Notes: generated from the sequence alone by a model not told the origin. A DNA stretch of 5,819 nt from Parvibaculum sp. (GCA_014359855.1 JACIYQ010000264.1:1-5819), one strand, 5' to 3'; positions 1-5,635 are shown, counted from the first letter of the stretch. Made by a program: numbers and translations.

Positions 1-216
1 ATGGCGGTCAACCTCCAGACCTCCTTCCTCACGCCGCCCTTCGGCTTCGCGCTCTTCTACCTGCGCGGCGTCGCGCCCGAGAGCGTCACCACCATGCAGA
101 TTTATCGCGGCGCCGTGCCCTTCGTGATGCTGCAGCTTCTCGCGCTCGCCGTCATCGCGTCCTTCCCCGGCCTCGCGACATGGTTGCCGCGCGTCCTGTT
201 CGGAGGTAGTGGTTGA
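1..216 (+). CDS. TRAP transporter large permease (DctM family), C-terminal fragment
   Basis: This is the last 71 residues of a TRAP (tripartite ATP-independent periplasmic) transporter large membrane subunit, which moves organic acids or related solutes across the inner membrane using an ion gradient together with a periplasmic binding protein and a small permease. The stretch NLQTSFLTPPFGFALFYLRG (residues 4-23) is typical of the penultimate region of DctM proteins. It is followed by a final hydrophobic segment at about residues 38-63. DctM proteins usually have 420 residues or more, so the gene is cut by the left edge and the ATG at position 1 is probably an internal Met. The substrate cannot be inferred, because the binding-protein gene is outside the window. 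The stop TGA overlaps the start of a palindrome that may end the transcript. Confidence 0.88.
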   Translation: MAVNLQTSFLTPPFGFALFYLRGVAPESVTTMQIYRGAVPFVMLQLLALAVIASFPGLATWLPRVLFGGSG

Positions 217-273
217 GCGCATCCCGAAAAGTGCCGCCTTGAAACAAGGAGGCGGTTTTCGGATAAGATGCGC
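217..273. repeat. Imperfect palindrome of the Rhizobiales dispersed type, possible terminator of the TRAP gene
   Basis: The left arm (217-240) and right arm (246-273) pair in three blocks: gcgcatc/gatgcgc, ccgaaaa/ttttcgg and ccgcc/ggcgg. They are separated by short bulges (ataa and gtg) and a loop near 241-245. The core CCGAAAAGTG...GGTTTTCGG resembles a palindrome that I recall as dispersed through many Rhizobiales genomes; that link is from memory. It begins directly after the TRAP stop codon, so it could fold as a transcript-end hairpin, although no T-run follows. It contains AAGGAGG at 246-252, which looks like a ribosome binding site but is part of the arm. Confidence 0.65.
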
Positions 274-289
274 GACCGGAAAAAACTTG

Positions 290-781
290 ATGAGCATGAA
301 CAATCCGGACAGCGCCGCCGAAAAAGCGCGCAGCAACATGATGCGCCTCGGCCTCGTCGCCGTGGCGATGGCCGGCGTCATCGCCTTCTATGTCCTGACA
401 GGCCGCGTCGATCTGAACGAGCCGGTCGAACTGACCGCCTGCGTCACGCAGCCCGCGACATGGACGGAAAGCGGCCCGCTCACGCTTGGTGTCGCCGTCA
501 CCCTCGCGAACAATACCGACGAGCCCTTGCCCCTCTCGCTTGCCTCGCAATGCGACATCTTCCGCTGGTTCCTGACCGACGAGGACCAGAACCTCGTCCA
601 GTCGCAGCGCAGCGACGAACCCTGCGTCGATCTCCCCATGCAGGGCAATCTCGAAGCGAAGCACAACATCTCCGGAGAGTTCACGCTGACGCTCGACCCC
701 GCCCGCGTGAAACCGGGGCGCTACATTCTCTTCATGCGCTACTGGGGCCACGAACACCGCGAGCCCGTCACGGTCGGCTGA
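290..781 (+). CDS. Membrane-anchored extracytoplasmic protein with BsuPI-like beta-sandwich domain
   Basis: I do not recognise a named gene. The 163-residue product has a short polar N-terminus, one hydrophobic segment at about residues 20-37, then an extracytoplasmic domain of about 120 residues, which suggests a signal anchor. That domain alternates beta-strand-like stretches with features seen in BsuPI/Ig-like folds: NNTDEPLPL (74-82), CDIFRWFLTDEDQN (88-101) and KPGRYILFMRYWG (141-153). This fold assignment is inference. There are three cysteines (51, 88 and 112), and 88 with 112 could form a disulfide. The start at 290 is preferred over an upstream GTG at 209, which would translate the palindrome at 217-273. 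The ATG at 296 is also possible, and the ribosome binding site is weak either way (GGA at 278-280). The gene lies 73 nt after the TRAP gene on the same strand; a functional link is unproven. Confidence 0.7.
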   Translation: MSMNNPDSAAEKARSNMMRLGLVAVAMAGVIAFYVLTGRVDLNEPVELTACVTQPATWTESGPLTLGVAVTLANNTDEPLPLSLASQCDIFRWFLTDEDQNLVQSQRSDEPCVDLPMQGNLEAKHNISGEFTLTLDPARVKPGRYILFMRYWGHEHREPVTVG

Positions 782-788
782 CAAACCC

Positions 789-824
789 CGTCATTGCGAG
801 GAGCGCAGCGACGCGGCAATCCAT
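789..824 (+). repeat. Dispersed repeat, copy A (direct)
   Basis: This is a 36-nt element beginning cgtcattgcgaggagcg and ending gacgcggcaatccat. It shares all but an internal 6-nt gap with copy B at 1152-1193. ATTGC (793-797) and GCAAT (816-820) inside it are complementary, so single-stranded copies can fold. Repeats of this kind are widespread in bacterial intergenic regions and give peptide debris such as VIARSAA when read through. It starts 8 nt after the stop of the upstream gene and ends 21 nt before the end of the GIY-YIG gene. Confidence 0.85.
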
Positions 825-845
825 ACGGCCACAACTCAGGCCCCC

Positions 846-1133
846 TCAGATCAGGTCCTCATACAAATCCCGCCAATCGGGATTCATTTCCTGAATCAGA
901 TCGATCTTTCTCTGCCTCGATCCGGCCTTGAGCTGCTTCTCGCGAGAGATCGCATACTCCATCGTCTCGTGCATCTCATACCAGACGAGAAATTTGCCTC
1001 CGTATCGCCTGGAGAATCCGGACAGCACACCTTCTCGATGCTCATAGATGCGCCGTTCCAGATGTGACGTCACACCTACATATATCGTCCCGTTCCGTTT
1101 GTTCGCGACGATATAGACGGCCGGGCGCTTCAT
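846..1133 (-). CDS. Small GIY-YIG family nuclease-like protein
   Basis: This is a 95-residue single-domain member of the GIY-YIG superfamily, which hydrolyses DNA phosphodiester bonds with a catalytic Tyr, Arg and a metal-binding Glu. The GIY element appears as VYI (6-8, Tyr7) and the YIG element as IYVG (17-20, Tyr18, Gly20). Arg27/Arg28 and His32 follow in the helix LERRIYEH, Glu65 lies in REKQLK, and NPDW (84-87) is near the C-terminus. This matches the short standalone proteins often mislabelled as UvrC-like; there are no other UvrC domains. The chosen ATG has GGGGGAG just upstream on the coding strand. The reading frame stays open to 1331, but that part only translates repeats B and C. 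Activity and target are unknown. The gene is bounded by dispersed repeats, 21 nt away on one side and about 17 nt on the other. Confidence 0.88.
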   Translation of the reverse strand: MKRPAVYIVANKRNGTIYVGVTSHLERRIYEHREGVLSGFSRRYGGKFLVWYEMHETMEYAISREKQLKAGSRQRKIDLIQEMNPDWRDLYEDLI

Positions 1134-1151
1134 CTCCCCCACTCCCTCAAC

Positions 1152-1193
1152 CGTCATTGCGAGGAGCGGCGAAGCCGCGACGCGGCAATCCAT
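1152..1193 (+). repeat. Dispersed repeat, copy B (direct)
   Basis: This is a 42-nt copy in the same orientation as copy A, identical at both ends and carrying 6 extra nt in the middle (ggcgaagcc region, about 1168-1176). It lies about 17 nt upstream of the GIY-YIG start. Together with A it brackets that gene as direct repeats. Its outer 14 nt (1150-1163, accgtcattgcgag) pair perfectly with copy C. Confidence 0.85.
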
Positions 1194-1222
1194 AGGTCGG
1201 CAAACGCCATCGCAAACGCCCA

Positions 1223-1257
1223 ATGGATTCGCTCCTTGCGGTCGCTCGCAATGACGG
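1223..1257 (-). repeat. Dispersed repeat, copy C (inverted)
   Basis: Read on the minus strand this 35-nt element begins ccgtcattgcgag and ends aatccat, as A and B do, but its middle (cgaccgcaaggagcg) belongs to a different variant. It faces copy B tail to tail across 29 nt (1194-1222). B and C therefore form a composite inverted repeat: 14 perfect outer pairs (1150-1163 with 1245-1258) and 7 inner pairs (1187-1193 with 1223-1229). Confidence 0.8.
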
Positions 1258-1258
1258 T

Positions 1259-1477
1259 GGGAAGGCGCATAACCTGCCCACCCCGCTCTTTTATATTGCG
1301 CCGCAGCATAATCCGGTCTAACAAGCGGCATCGTCTCAGGACCCGGCGCAAGCCCGGGTGGCTCTTCCGGCCGCCGATCCGTCGGATCATCAAGCTCAAC
1401 ACCCCCGTTTCACGCGGCACCCTCCGGTTCCGCGCGCGTTCCTCTTGTTGCGGAAGTCCCCTTTGTCGCGTTTTTCC
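1259..1477. other. Non-coding leader upstream of sulP with small palindromes
   Basis: With the repeat pair before it, this completes a 344-nt stretch without a gene between the GIY-YIG start and sulP. It holds two small perfect inverted repeats: acccgg/ccgggt (1341-1346 with 1354-1359, 7-nt loop) and gatccg-t-cggatc (1376-1388). A TATATT at 1292-1297 and a CATAAT at 1307-1312 could serve as -10 elements, but neither has a convincing -35 hexamer. Open frames crossing it give low-complexity Arg/Pro-rich peptides and are unlikely to be translated. Confidence 0.45.
1452..1456 (+). promoter_or_regulatory. Possible ribosome binding site pointing to a TTG start for sulP
   Basis: GGAAG lies 6 nt before an in-frame TTG at 1463, but 21 nt before the ATG at 1478. 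If it is the true site, SulP starts five codons earlier than annotated here. No good site lies close to the ATG. Confidence 0.35.
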
Positions 1478-2962
1478 ATGCTTTCCCTCGATGCCTATCG
1501 CCAGCAGTGGCTCGGCAATATTCGCGGCGATGTGCTCGCCGGTCTCGTCGTCGCGCTGGCCCTCATTCCCGAAGCCATCGCCTTTTCGATCATCGCGGGC
1601 GTCGATCCGAAGGTCGGGCTCTATGCGTCCTTCTCCATCGCGGTCATCGTCGCGATCACGGGCGGGCGGCCCGGCATGATCTCGGCCGCGACGGCGGCGA
1701 CCGCCGTGCTGATGGTGACGCTGGTGCGCGACCACGGGCTTGAATATCTGCTCGCGGCGACGGTGCTTGCGGGGCTCATGCAGATCGCCGCGGGCTTCCT
1801 CAGGCTCGGTTATGTGATGCGCTTCGTTTCGCGCTCGGTGATGACAGGCTTCGTCAACGCGCTCGCGATCCTGATTTTCATGGCGCAACTGCCGGAACTG
1901 ATCGGCGTGCCCTGGCTCACCTATGCGATGGTCGCGGCGGGGCTCGGCATCATCTATCTCTTTCCGATGCTGACGAAATCCATTCCCTCGCCGCTCGTCT
2001 GCATCATCGCGCTGACGGGCGTTGCGATGTATTTCGGGTTCGACATCCGCATGGTCGGCGACATGGGCGAACTGCCCTCGACGCTCCCCATCTTCCTGAT
2101 CCCGCAAATCCCGCTCACGCTCGAAACGCTTTTGATCATCCTGCCCTATTCGGCGGCGGTGGCGGCGGTGGGCCTGCTCGAATCGCTGATGACGGCTTCC
2201 ATCGTCGACGATCTGACGGATACGCCGAGCGACAAGAACCGGGAGTGCATCGGCCAGGGCCTCGCGAATACGGCGACGGGCTTCATCGGCGGCATGGCCG
2301 GTTGCGCGATGATCGGCCAGTCGATGATCAACGTGAAATCGGGTGGGCGCGGCAGGCTCTCCACCTTCTGCGCGGGCATCTTCCTGCTGTTCATGATCGT
2401 GGTGCTGGGCGACTGGGTGAAGCAGATCCCGATGGCGGCGCTTGTTGCCATCATGATCATGGTGTCCATCGGCACATTCAGCTGGTCTTCGATCCGCAAT
2501 CTGCGCCATCATCCGCGCAGCTCCTCCGCCGTGATGCTCGCGACCGTCGTTACGGTCGTGCTGACGCATAATCTCGCCATCGGCGTTCTCGCGGGCGTGC
2601 TTCTTTCCGGCCTCTTCTTTTCCTGGAAGATCGCGCAGATATTCCGCGTGACCTCGACGCTGTCGGAAGACGGGCGCGAGCGCGTCTATGTCGTCGAGGG
2701 GCAGATATTCTTCGCCTCGTCGGACGATTTTCTCGCCGCGTTCGATTTCAAGGAAGCGCTGGAGCGCGTCGTCATCGACGTCAGCCGCGCGCATATCTGG
2801 GATATTTCGAGCGTCGCCGCGCTCGACATGGCGGTGCTGAAGTTCCGGCGCGACGGCGCAACGGTCGAGATCGCCGGGCTCAACGAAGCGAGCGAGACCA
2901 TCGTCGACAGGCTCGCCATTCACGACAAGCCGGGCGCGCTCGAAAAGCTGATGGGGCATTGA
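1478..2962 (+). CDS. SulP family inorganic anion transporter with C-terminal STAS domain
   Basis: This 494-residue inner-membrane carrier belongs to the SulP/SLC26 family, whose bacterial members take up sulfate, bicarbonate or dicarboxylates. The N-terminal GDVLAGLVVALALIPEAIAF (17-36) and GVDPKVGLYASF (41-52) are family hallmarks. GGRPGMISAATAATAV (62-77) and GGMAGCAMIGQSMINVKSGG (271-290) match the conserved half-helix regions. Roughly a dozen hydrophobic segments run to about residue 387. A STAS domain follows (about 400-490), with the core VVIDVSRAHIWDISSVAALD (431-450); its DISS keeps the Asp-x-Ser pattern of the STAS loop. The ATG at 1478 is used, but an in-frame TTG at 1463 has better ribosome binding site spacing. 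A GTG at 1358 would add an unlikely Pro/Arg-rich tail. The substrate cannot be told from sequence. The Usp gene follows closely, which suggests one transcript. Confidence 0.92.
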   Translation: MLSLDAYRQQWLGNIRGDVLAGLVVALALIPEAIAFSIIAGVDPKVGLYASFSIAVIVAITGGRPGMISAATAATAVLMVTLVRDHGLEYLLAATVLAGLMQIAAGFLRLGYVMRFVSRSVMTGFVNALAILIFMAQLPELIGVPWLTYAMVAAGLGIIYLFPMLTKSIPSPLVCIIALTGVAMYFGFDIRMVGDMGELPSTLPIFLIPQIPLTLETLLIILPYSAAVAAVGLLESLMTASIVDDLTDTPSDKNRECIGQGLANTATGFIGGMAGCAMIGQSMINVKSGGRGRLSTFCAGIFLLFMIVVLGDWVKQIPMAALVAIMIMVSIGTFSWSSIRNLRHHPRSSSAVMLATVVTVVLTHNLAIGVLAGVLLSGLFFSWKIAQIFRVTSTLSEDGRERVYVVEGQIFFASSDDFLAAFDFKEALERVVIDVSRAHIWDISSVAALDMAVLKFRRDGATVEIAGLNEASETIVDRLAIHDKPGALEKLMGH

Positions 2963-2968
2963 GGGAGG
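2963..2968 (+). promoter_or_regulatory. Ribosome binding site that decides the Usp start
   Basis: GGGAGG sits 1 nt before the ATG at 2970 but 7 nt before the ATG at 2976. Normal spacing favours the second ATG, which gives the usual MTKKIVALVDGS N-terminus of Usp domains. Confidence 0.65.
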
Positions 2969-2975
2969 AATGGAC

Positions 2976-3830
2976 ATGACGAAGAAAATCGTCGCGCTGG
3001 TGGACGGCTCGATCTATTCGCACAGCGTCTGCGAGAACGCCGCCTGGATCGCCTCGCGCACGCTCGCCAGCGTCGAACTGCTGCATGTGCTCGGACGGCG
3101 CGAGGGAACGGACGCCGCCGACCTCAGCGGCAGCATCGCGCTCGGCGCGCGCAGTGCGCTTCTGGAAGAACTCACCCTGCTCGACGAGCAGCGGGCAAAG
3201 CTGCAGCAGCAGCGCGGCCGCGCCATTCTCGAAGACGCGAAAGCGGTGCTCGCGGAAGCCGGCGTCACCGACGTGACGACGCGGCTTCGCATCGGCGACA
3301 TTCTGGAGACGGTGGCGGAAGCGGAAGCCGATGCCGGCATGCTGGTGATCGGCAAGCGCGGCGAGGCAGCGGATTTTGCGAAGCTCCATCTCGGTTCGAA
3401 TATCGAGCGCATCGTGCGGGCAAGCCACAAGCCGGTGTTCATCGCGGCGCGCGGCTTTCGCGAGCCCCGGCGGCTTCTCATCGCCTTCGATGGCGGGCCG
3501 AGCAGCATGAAGGCCGCTTCCTACTGCGCTGAAAGCCCGCTTTTCGCGGGGCTCGAATGCCATTTGCTCATGGCGGGCGAGAGCACGCCGGAGCGGCGGA
3601 GCAAGCTCGACGAGGCGGCGTCGCTGTTCGCATCCGCCCGGCGCGAGGCGAAGGCCTTTGTCGCGGCCACGGCGCCGGAAGCCGCCATCGCCGATCATGT
3701 CAAGGCGCAGGGGATCGACCTTCTCGCGATGGGCGCCTATGGCCATTCGCGCATCCGCAGCCTCATCATCGGCTCCACGACCACGGAGATGATCCGGTCG
3801 TGCAAAATCCCGGTGATGCTGTTCCGGTGA
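2976..3830 (+). CDS. Tandem-domain universal stress protein (UspA family)
   Basis: This is a cytoplasmic protein of 284 residues with two Usp (Rossmann-like, nucleotide-binding) domains, at about residues 4-158 and 166-284. The second carries the classic ATP-binding loop G-2x-G-9x-G-S: GAYGHS (253-258) and GSTT (266-269). The first has GKRG (126-129) and GS (140-141) with ten residues between, one more than the classic spacing. A helix-rich insert rich in Leu, Glu and Gln (about 58-95) lies in domain 1. Usp proteins bind ATP or other nucleotides and modulate stress survival or partner proteins. Placement 13 nt after sulP suggests co-expression and a possible regulatory role for the transporter, which is inference. 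The gene ends 2 nt from the convergent thiG stop. Confidence 0.9.
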   Translation: MTKKIVALVDGSIYSHSVCENAAWIASRTLASVELLHVLGRREGTDAADLSGSIALGARSALLEELTLLDEQRAKLQQQRGRAILEDAKAVLAEAGVTDVTTRLRIGDILETVAEAEADAGMLVIGKRGEAADFAKLHLGSNIERIVRASHKPVFIAARGFREPRRLLIAFDGGPSSMKAASYCAESPLFAGLECHLLMAGESTPERRSKLDEAASLFASARREAKAFVAATAPEAAIADHVKAQGIDLLAMGAYGHSRIRSLIIGSTTTEMIRSCKIPVMLFR

Positions 3831-3832
3831 GG

Positions 3833-4642
3833 CTAGATCAGCCCGCCCATCGGCGATGACGGGTCCGCATACATCTTTTTCGGCATCCGTCCCGCAAGAT
3901 AGGCGAGGCGGCCCGCTTCCACGGCGAGTTTCATCGCGCGGGCCATCTTGATCGGGTCTTTGGCTTCGGCGATCGCCGTGTTCATCAGCACGCCGTCGCA
4001 GCCGAGTTCCATGGCGACGGCGGCATCCGACGCCGTGCCGACGCCCGCATCGACGAGCACGGGCACTTTCGACTGCTCGACGATGAGGCGAATGTTGATC
4101 GGGTTCTGGATGCCGAGGCCCGAGCCGATGGGAGCGGCGAGCGGCATGATTGCGCAGCAGCCCATATCTTCGAGCTTCTTCGCCATGATCGGGTCGTCGG
4201 TGCAATAGACCATGACCTCGAAGCCGTCCTTCAGCAGGGCTTCGGTGGCGCGCAGCGTTTCGATCATGTCGGGATAGAGCGTCTTTTGATCGCCCAGCAC
4301 TTCGAGCTTCACGAGGTTCCAGCCGCCCGCTTCGCGCGCGAGGCGGAGCGTGCGCACCGCATCCTCAGCCGTGTAGCAGCCGGCCGTGTTCGGCAGGTAG
4401 ATCACCTTTTCCGGATCGATATAGTCGACGAGCATGGGCTCGTTCGGATTGGTGACGTTCACGCGGCGCATGGCGACGGTGACGATCTCCGCGCCCGCCG
4501 CTTCCACGGCCGCGGCGTTCTGCGCGAGGTCTTTGTACTTGCCCGTGCCGACGATGAGGCGCGACTTGAGCCTGCGGCCCGCGACGACGAATTCGTCCTC
4601 GCCCGCGGTTCCCGTATCTATGCGCGTAGCCGCTTCCGTCAC
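3833..4642 (-). CDS. thiG: Thiazole synthase ThiG
   Basis: ThiG forms the thiazole phosphate ring of thiamine from 1-deoxy-D-xylulose 5-phosphate, dehydroglycine and the sulfur of ThiS thiocarboxylate. The 269-residue protein is a full-length TIM barrel. Lys112 in LVKLEVLGD is the expected Schiff-base lysine. PLAAPIGSGLGIQNP (167-181) and VPVLVDAGVGTASDAA (193-208) are the conserved phosphate-binding loops, and MNTAIAEAKDP (220-230) is also diagnostic. The first about 17 residues are a variable extension. It starts with GTG, preceded on the coding strand by GGAG (4652-4655) with a 9-nt spacer. It lies 24 nt downstream of thiS in the same operon. No thiO, thiE or thiC is in view, so the glycine oxidase supplying dehydroglycine must be encoded elsewhere. 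Confidence 0.96.
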   Translation of the reverse strand: MTEAATRIDTGTAGEDEFVVAGRRLKSRLIVGTGKYKDLAQNAAAVEAAGAEIVTVAMRRVNVTNPNEPMLVDYIDPEKVIYLPNTAGCYTAEDAVRTLRLAREAGGWNLVKLEVLGDQKTLYPDMIETLRATEALLKDGFEVMVYCTDDPIMAKKLEDMGCCAIMPLAAPIGSGLGIQNPINIRLIVEQSKVPVLVDAGVGTASDAAVAMELGCDGVLMNTAIAEAKDPIKMARAMKLAVEAGRLAYLAGRMPKKMYADPSSPMGGLI

Positions 4643-4666
4643 TTCAACTTACTCCAGGTTGGGGGC

Positions 4667-4867
4667 TTAGCCGCCGCCGACAAAATTCACGATCTCGATG
4701 CGGTCGCCCTCGGCGAGCGCGACTTGCCCGTAGGCCGAGCGCGGCACGATTTCGAGATTGCGCTCCACCGCGATCTTCTGAGGTTTGAGGCCGAAGCTCT
4801 CGACAAGGCCGAGCACCGTCATCGGAGGCTCAACCTCGCGCATCTCGCCATTCACCGTGAGCTTCAT
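4667..4867 (-). CDS. thiS: Sulfur carrier protein ThiS
   Basis: This is a ubiquitin-like 66-residue carrier that is adenylated and then thiocarboxylated at its C-terminal Gly, and hands sulfur to ThiG. The beta-grasp pattern is clear: MKLTVNGE at the N-terminus, TVLGLVESFGL (17-27), IAVERNLEIVPRS (32-44), then GDRIEIVNFVGGG. The chain ends in three glycines, keeping the obligatory Gly-Gly tail. An AAGGAAG ribosome binding site lies immediately upstream on the coding strand. It is the first gene of a thiSG unit reading leftward, divergent from aroQ. No ThiF-type adenylating enzyme is in the window. Confidence 0.95.
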   Translation of the reverse strand: MKLTVNGEMREVEPPMTVLGLVESFGLKPQKIAVERNLEIVPRSAYGQVALAEGDRIEIVNFVGGG

Positions 4868-5140
4868 GTCTTCCTTAACGCCTCCGCACTGGCCGGATAA
4901 TGGGTGACGGGGGCCCCGAGTTCAAGGCGGGACGCGCGCTCCCCGCCCCTATCGTTGCGGCCCCCTCAAACCCTTGGTCCGACAAGGCTTTTACTGGCCC
5001 GGCGAGTTGCGTATAAAAGAGACCGAGATTCGGGGGCGAAGAGCGGCTGCGGGGGGACCACATTTTCGCCCCTTTGCCGCCCGATACGTTCCCTTCCATA
5101 AAGCGTGTTCACGCATTCCGATACGAAAGCCCTCGACCCG
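4868..5140. other. Divergent intergenic region between thiS and aroQ
   Basis: This 273-nt spacer must hold the start signals for both transcripts. I find a possible aroQ promoter at 4990-5017 and an 8-bp inverted repeat, ggggcgaa (5033-5040) with ttcgcccc (5065-5072), between that promoter and aroQ. A GGGGCCCC palindrome lies near 4910. I do not see the conserved elements of a TPP riboswitch on the minus strand ahead of thiS. Small open frames here are not convincing genes. Confidence 0.5.
4990..5017 (+). promoter_or_regulatory. Candidate sigma70-type promoter for aroQ
   Basis: TATAAA (5012-5017) matches the -10 consensus at five of six positions, and TTTACT (4990-4995) matches TTGACA at four, with a 16-nt spacer. 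It reads toward aroQ and would give a 5' leader of roughly 115 nt. It is the most AT-rich short patch in the spacer. Pattern evidence only. Confidence 0.35.
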
Positions 5141-5623
5141 ATGGCCAAATCCAGCTCCAAAGCGGCGGCCCAAAAGGCAACGGCAAAGCCGGTATTCGTG
5201 CTCAACGGGCCGAACCTGAACCTGCTCGGCCAGCGGGAGCCGGAAATCTACGGCTCGACGACGCTTGCCGATATCGAGGCCCTGGTGAAGGCGCGCGCGA
5301 AGACGCTCGGACTGACCACGATCTGCCGCCAGTCGAACCATGAGGGCGAGCTGGTGGACTGGATCCACGAGGCGCGGGAGATGGCGTCCGGCGTCATTCT
5401 CAATGCCGGCGCCTATTCGCACACCTCCATCGCGATCCACGACGCGCTGGCGACGCTCGACATTCCGGTGATCGAGGTGCACATCTCGAACGTCTACAAG
5501 CGCGAGAGCTTCCGCCACCATTCGACCATTTCGTCCGTCACCACAGGCGTCATCTGCGGCCTCGGCACGATCGGCTACGAGCTCGCGCTCGAAGCCGTGA
5601 AGAACAAACTGACACAAAAGTAA
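5141..5623 (+). CDS. aroQ: Type II 3-dehydroquinate dehydratase
   Basis: This enzyme converts 3-dehydroquinate to 3-dehydroshikimate, step three of the shikimate pathway to aromatic amino acids; type II enzymes are cytosolic dodecamers. The 160-residue protein keeps all the expected active-site residues: Asn25 in NGPNLNLLG, Arg32, catalytic Tyr37 in EIYG, Asn88 and His94 in ILNAGAYSH, Asp101, His114 in EVHISN and Arg125 in FRHHS. Each sits 13 positions later than I recall for the Mycobacterium tuberculosis enzyme, because of a Lys/Ala/Ser-rich N-terminal tail (residues 1-17). The ATG at 5141 is chosen; an in-frame GTG at 5105 would lengthen the tail by 12 residues, and neither start has a strong ribosome binding site. 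accB follows after 21 nt, a common proteobacterial pairing. Confidence 0.96.
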   Translation: MAKSSSKAAAQKATAKPVFVLNGPNLNLLGQREPEIYGSTTLADIEALVKARAKTLGLTTICRQSNHEGELVDWIHEAREMASGVILNAGAYSHTSIAIHDALATLDIPVIEVHISNVYKRESFRHHSTISSVTTGVICGLGTIGYELALEAVKNKLTQK

Positions 5624-5628
5624 ACCGC

Positions 5629-5635
5629 GAGAGGG
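5629..5635 (+). promoter_or_regulatory. Ribosome binding site supporting a TTG start for accB
   Basis: GAGAGGG lies 9 nt before the TTG at 5645, in the aroQ-accB gap. Codons 5645-5722 show about 20 of 26 G or C third positions, as expected if they are translated, so this site supports the TTG over the in-frame ATG at 5723. Confidence 0.55.

Noticed and set aside
268..894. 208-codon plus-strand frame overlapping the 290-781 gene and repeat A
   Set aside because: Its product is an Arg/His/Pro-rich shadow, and it reads through the repeat and into the GIY-YIG gene antisense. The overlapping frame has a membrane segment and a plausible folded domain.
789..1257. The three repeat copies as a CRISPR array
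   Set aside because: Spacing is irregular (about 330 and 30 nt), one copy is inverted, the copies differ internally, and a gene sits between two of them.
1134..1331. N-terminal extension of the GIY-YIG protein
   Set aside because: The added residues are translation of repeats B and C (for example RHCERPQGANPL). The ATG at 1133 has a good ribosome binding site directly upstream and starts at the domain.
1154..2977. 607-codon open frame on the minus strand opposite sulP
   Set aside because: The translation is an Arg/Asp/His/Glu-rich low-complexity string typical of the antisense frame of a GC-rich gene, whereas the plus strand encodes a clear SulP protein.
2880..4205. 441-codon minus-strand frame across usp and thiG
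   Set aside because: It runs antisense to usp and out of frame through thiG, has no recognisable domain, and both overlapped genes are well supported.
4885..4915. Apparent TPP riboswitch core (ggataatg) on the plus strand near thiS
   Set aside because: It lies on the strand opposite to thiS transcription and lacks the CUGAGA element and the paired arms; the match is a few bases only.
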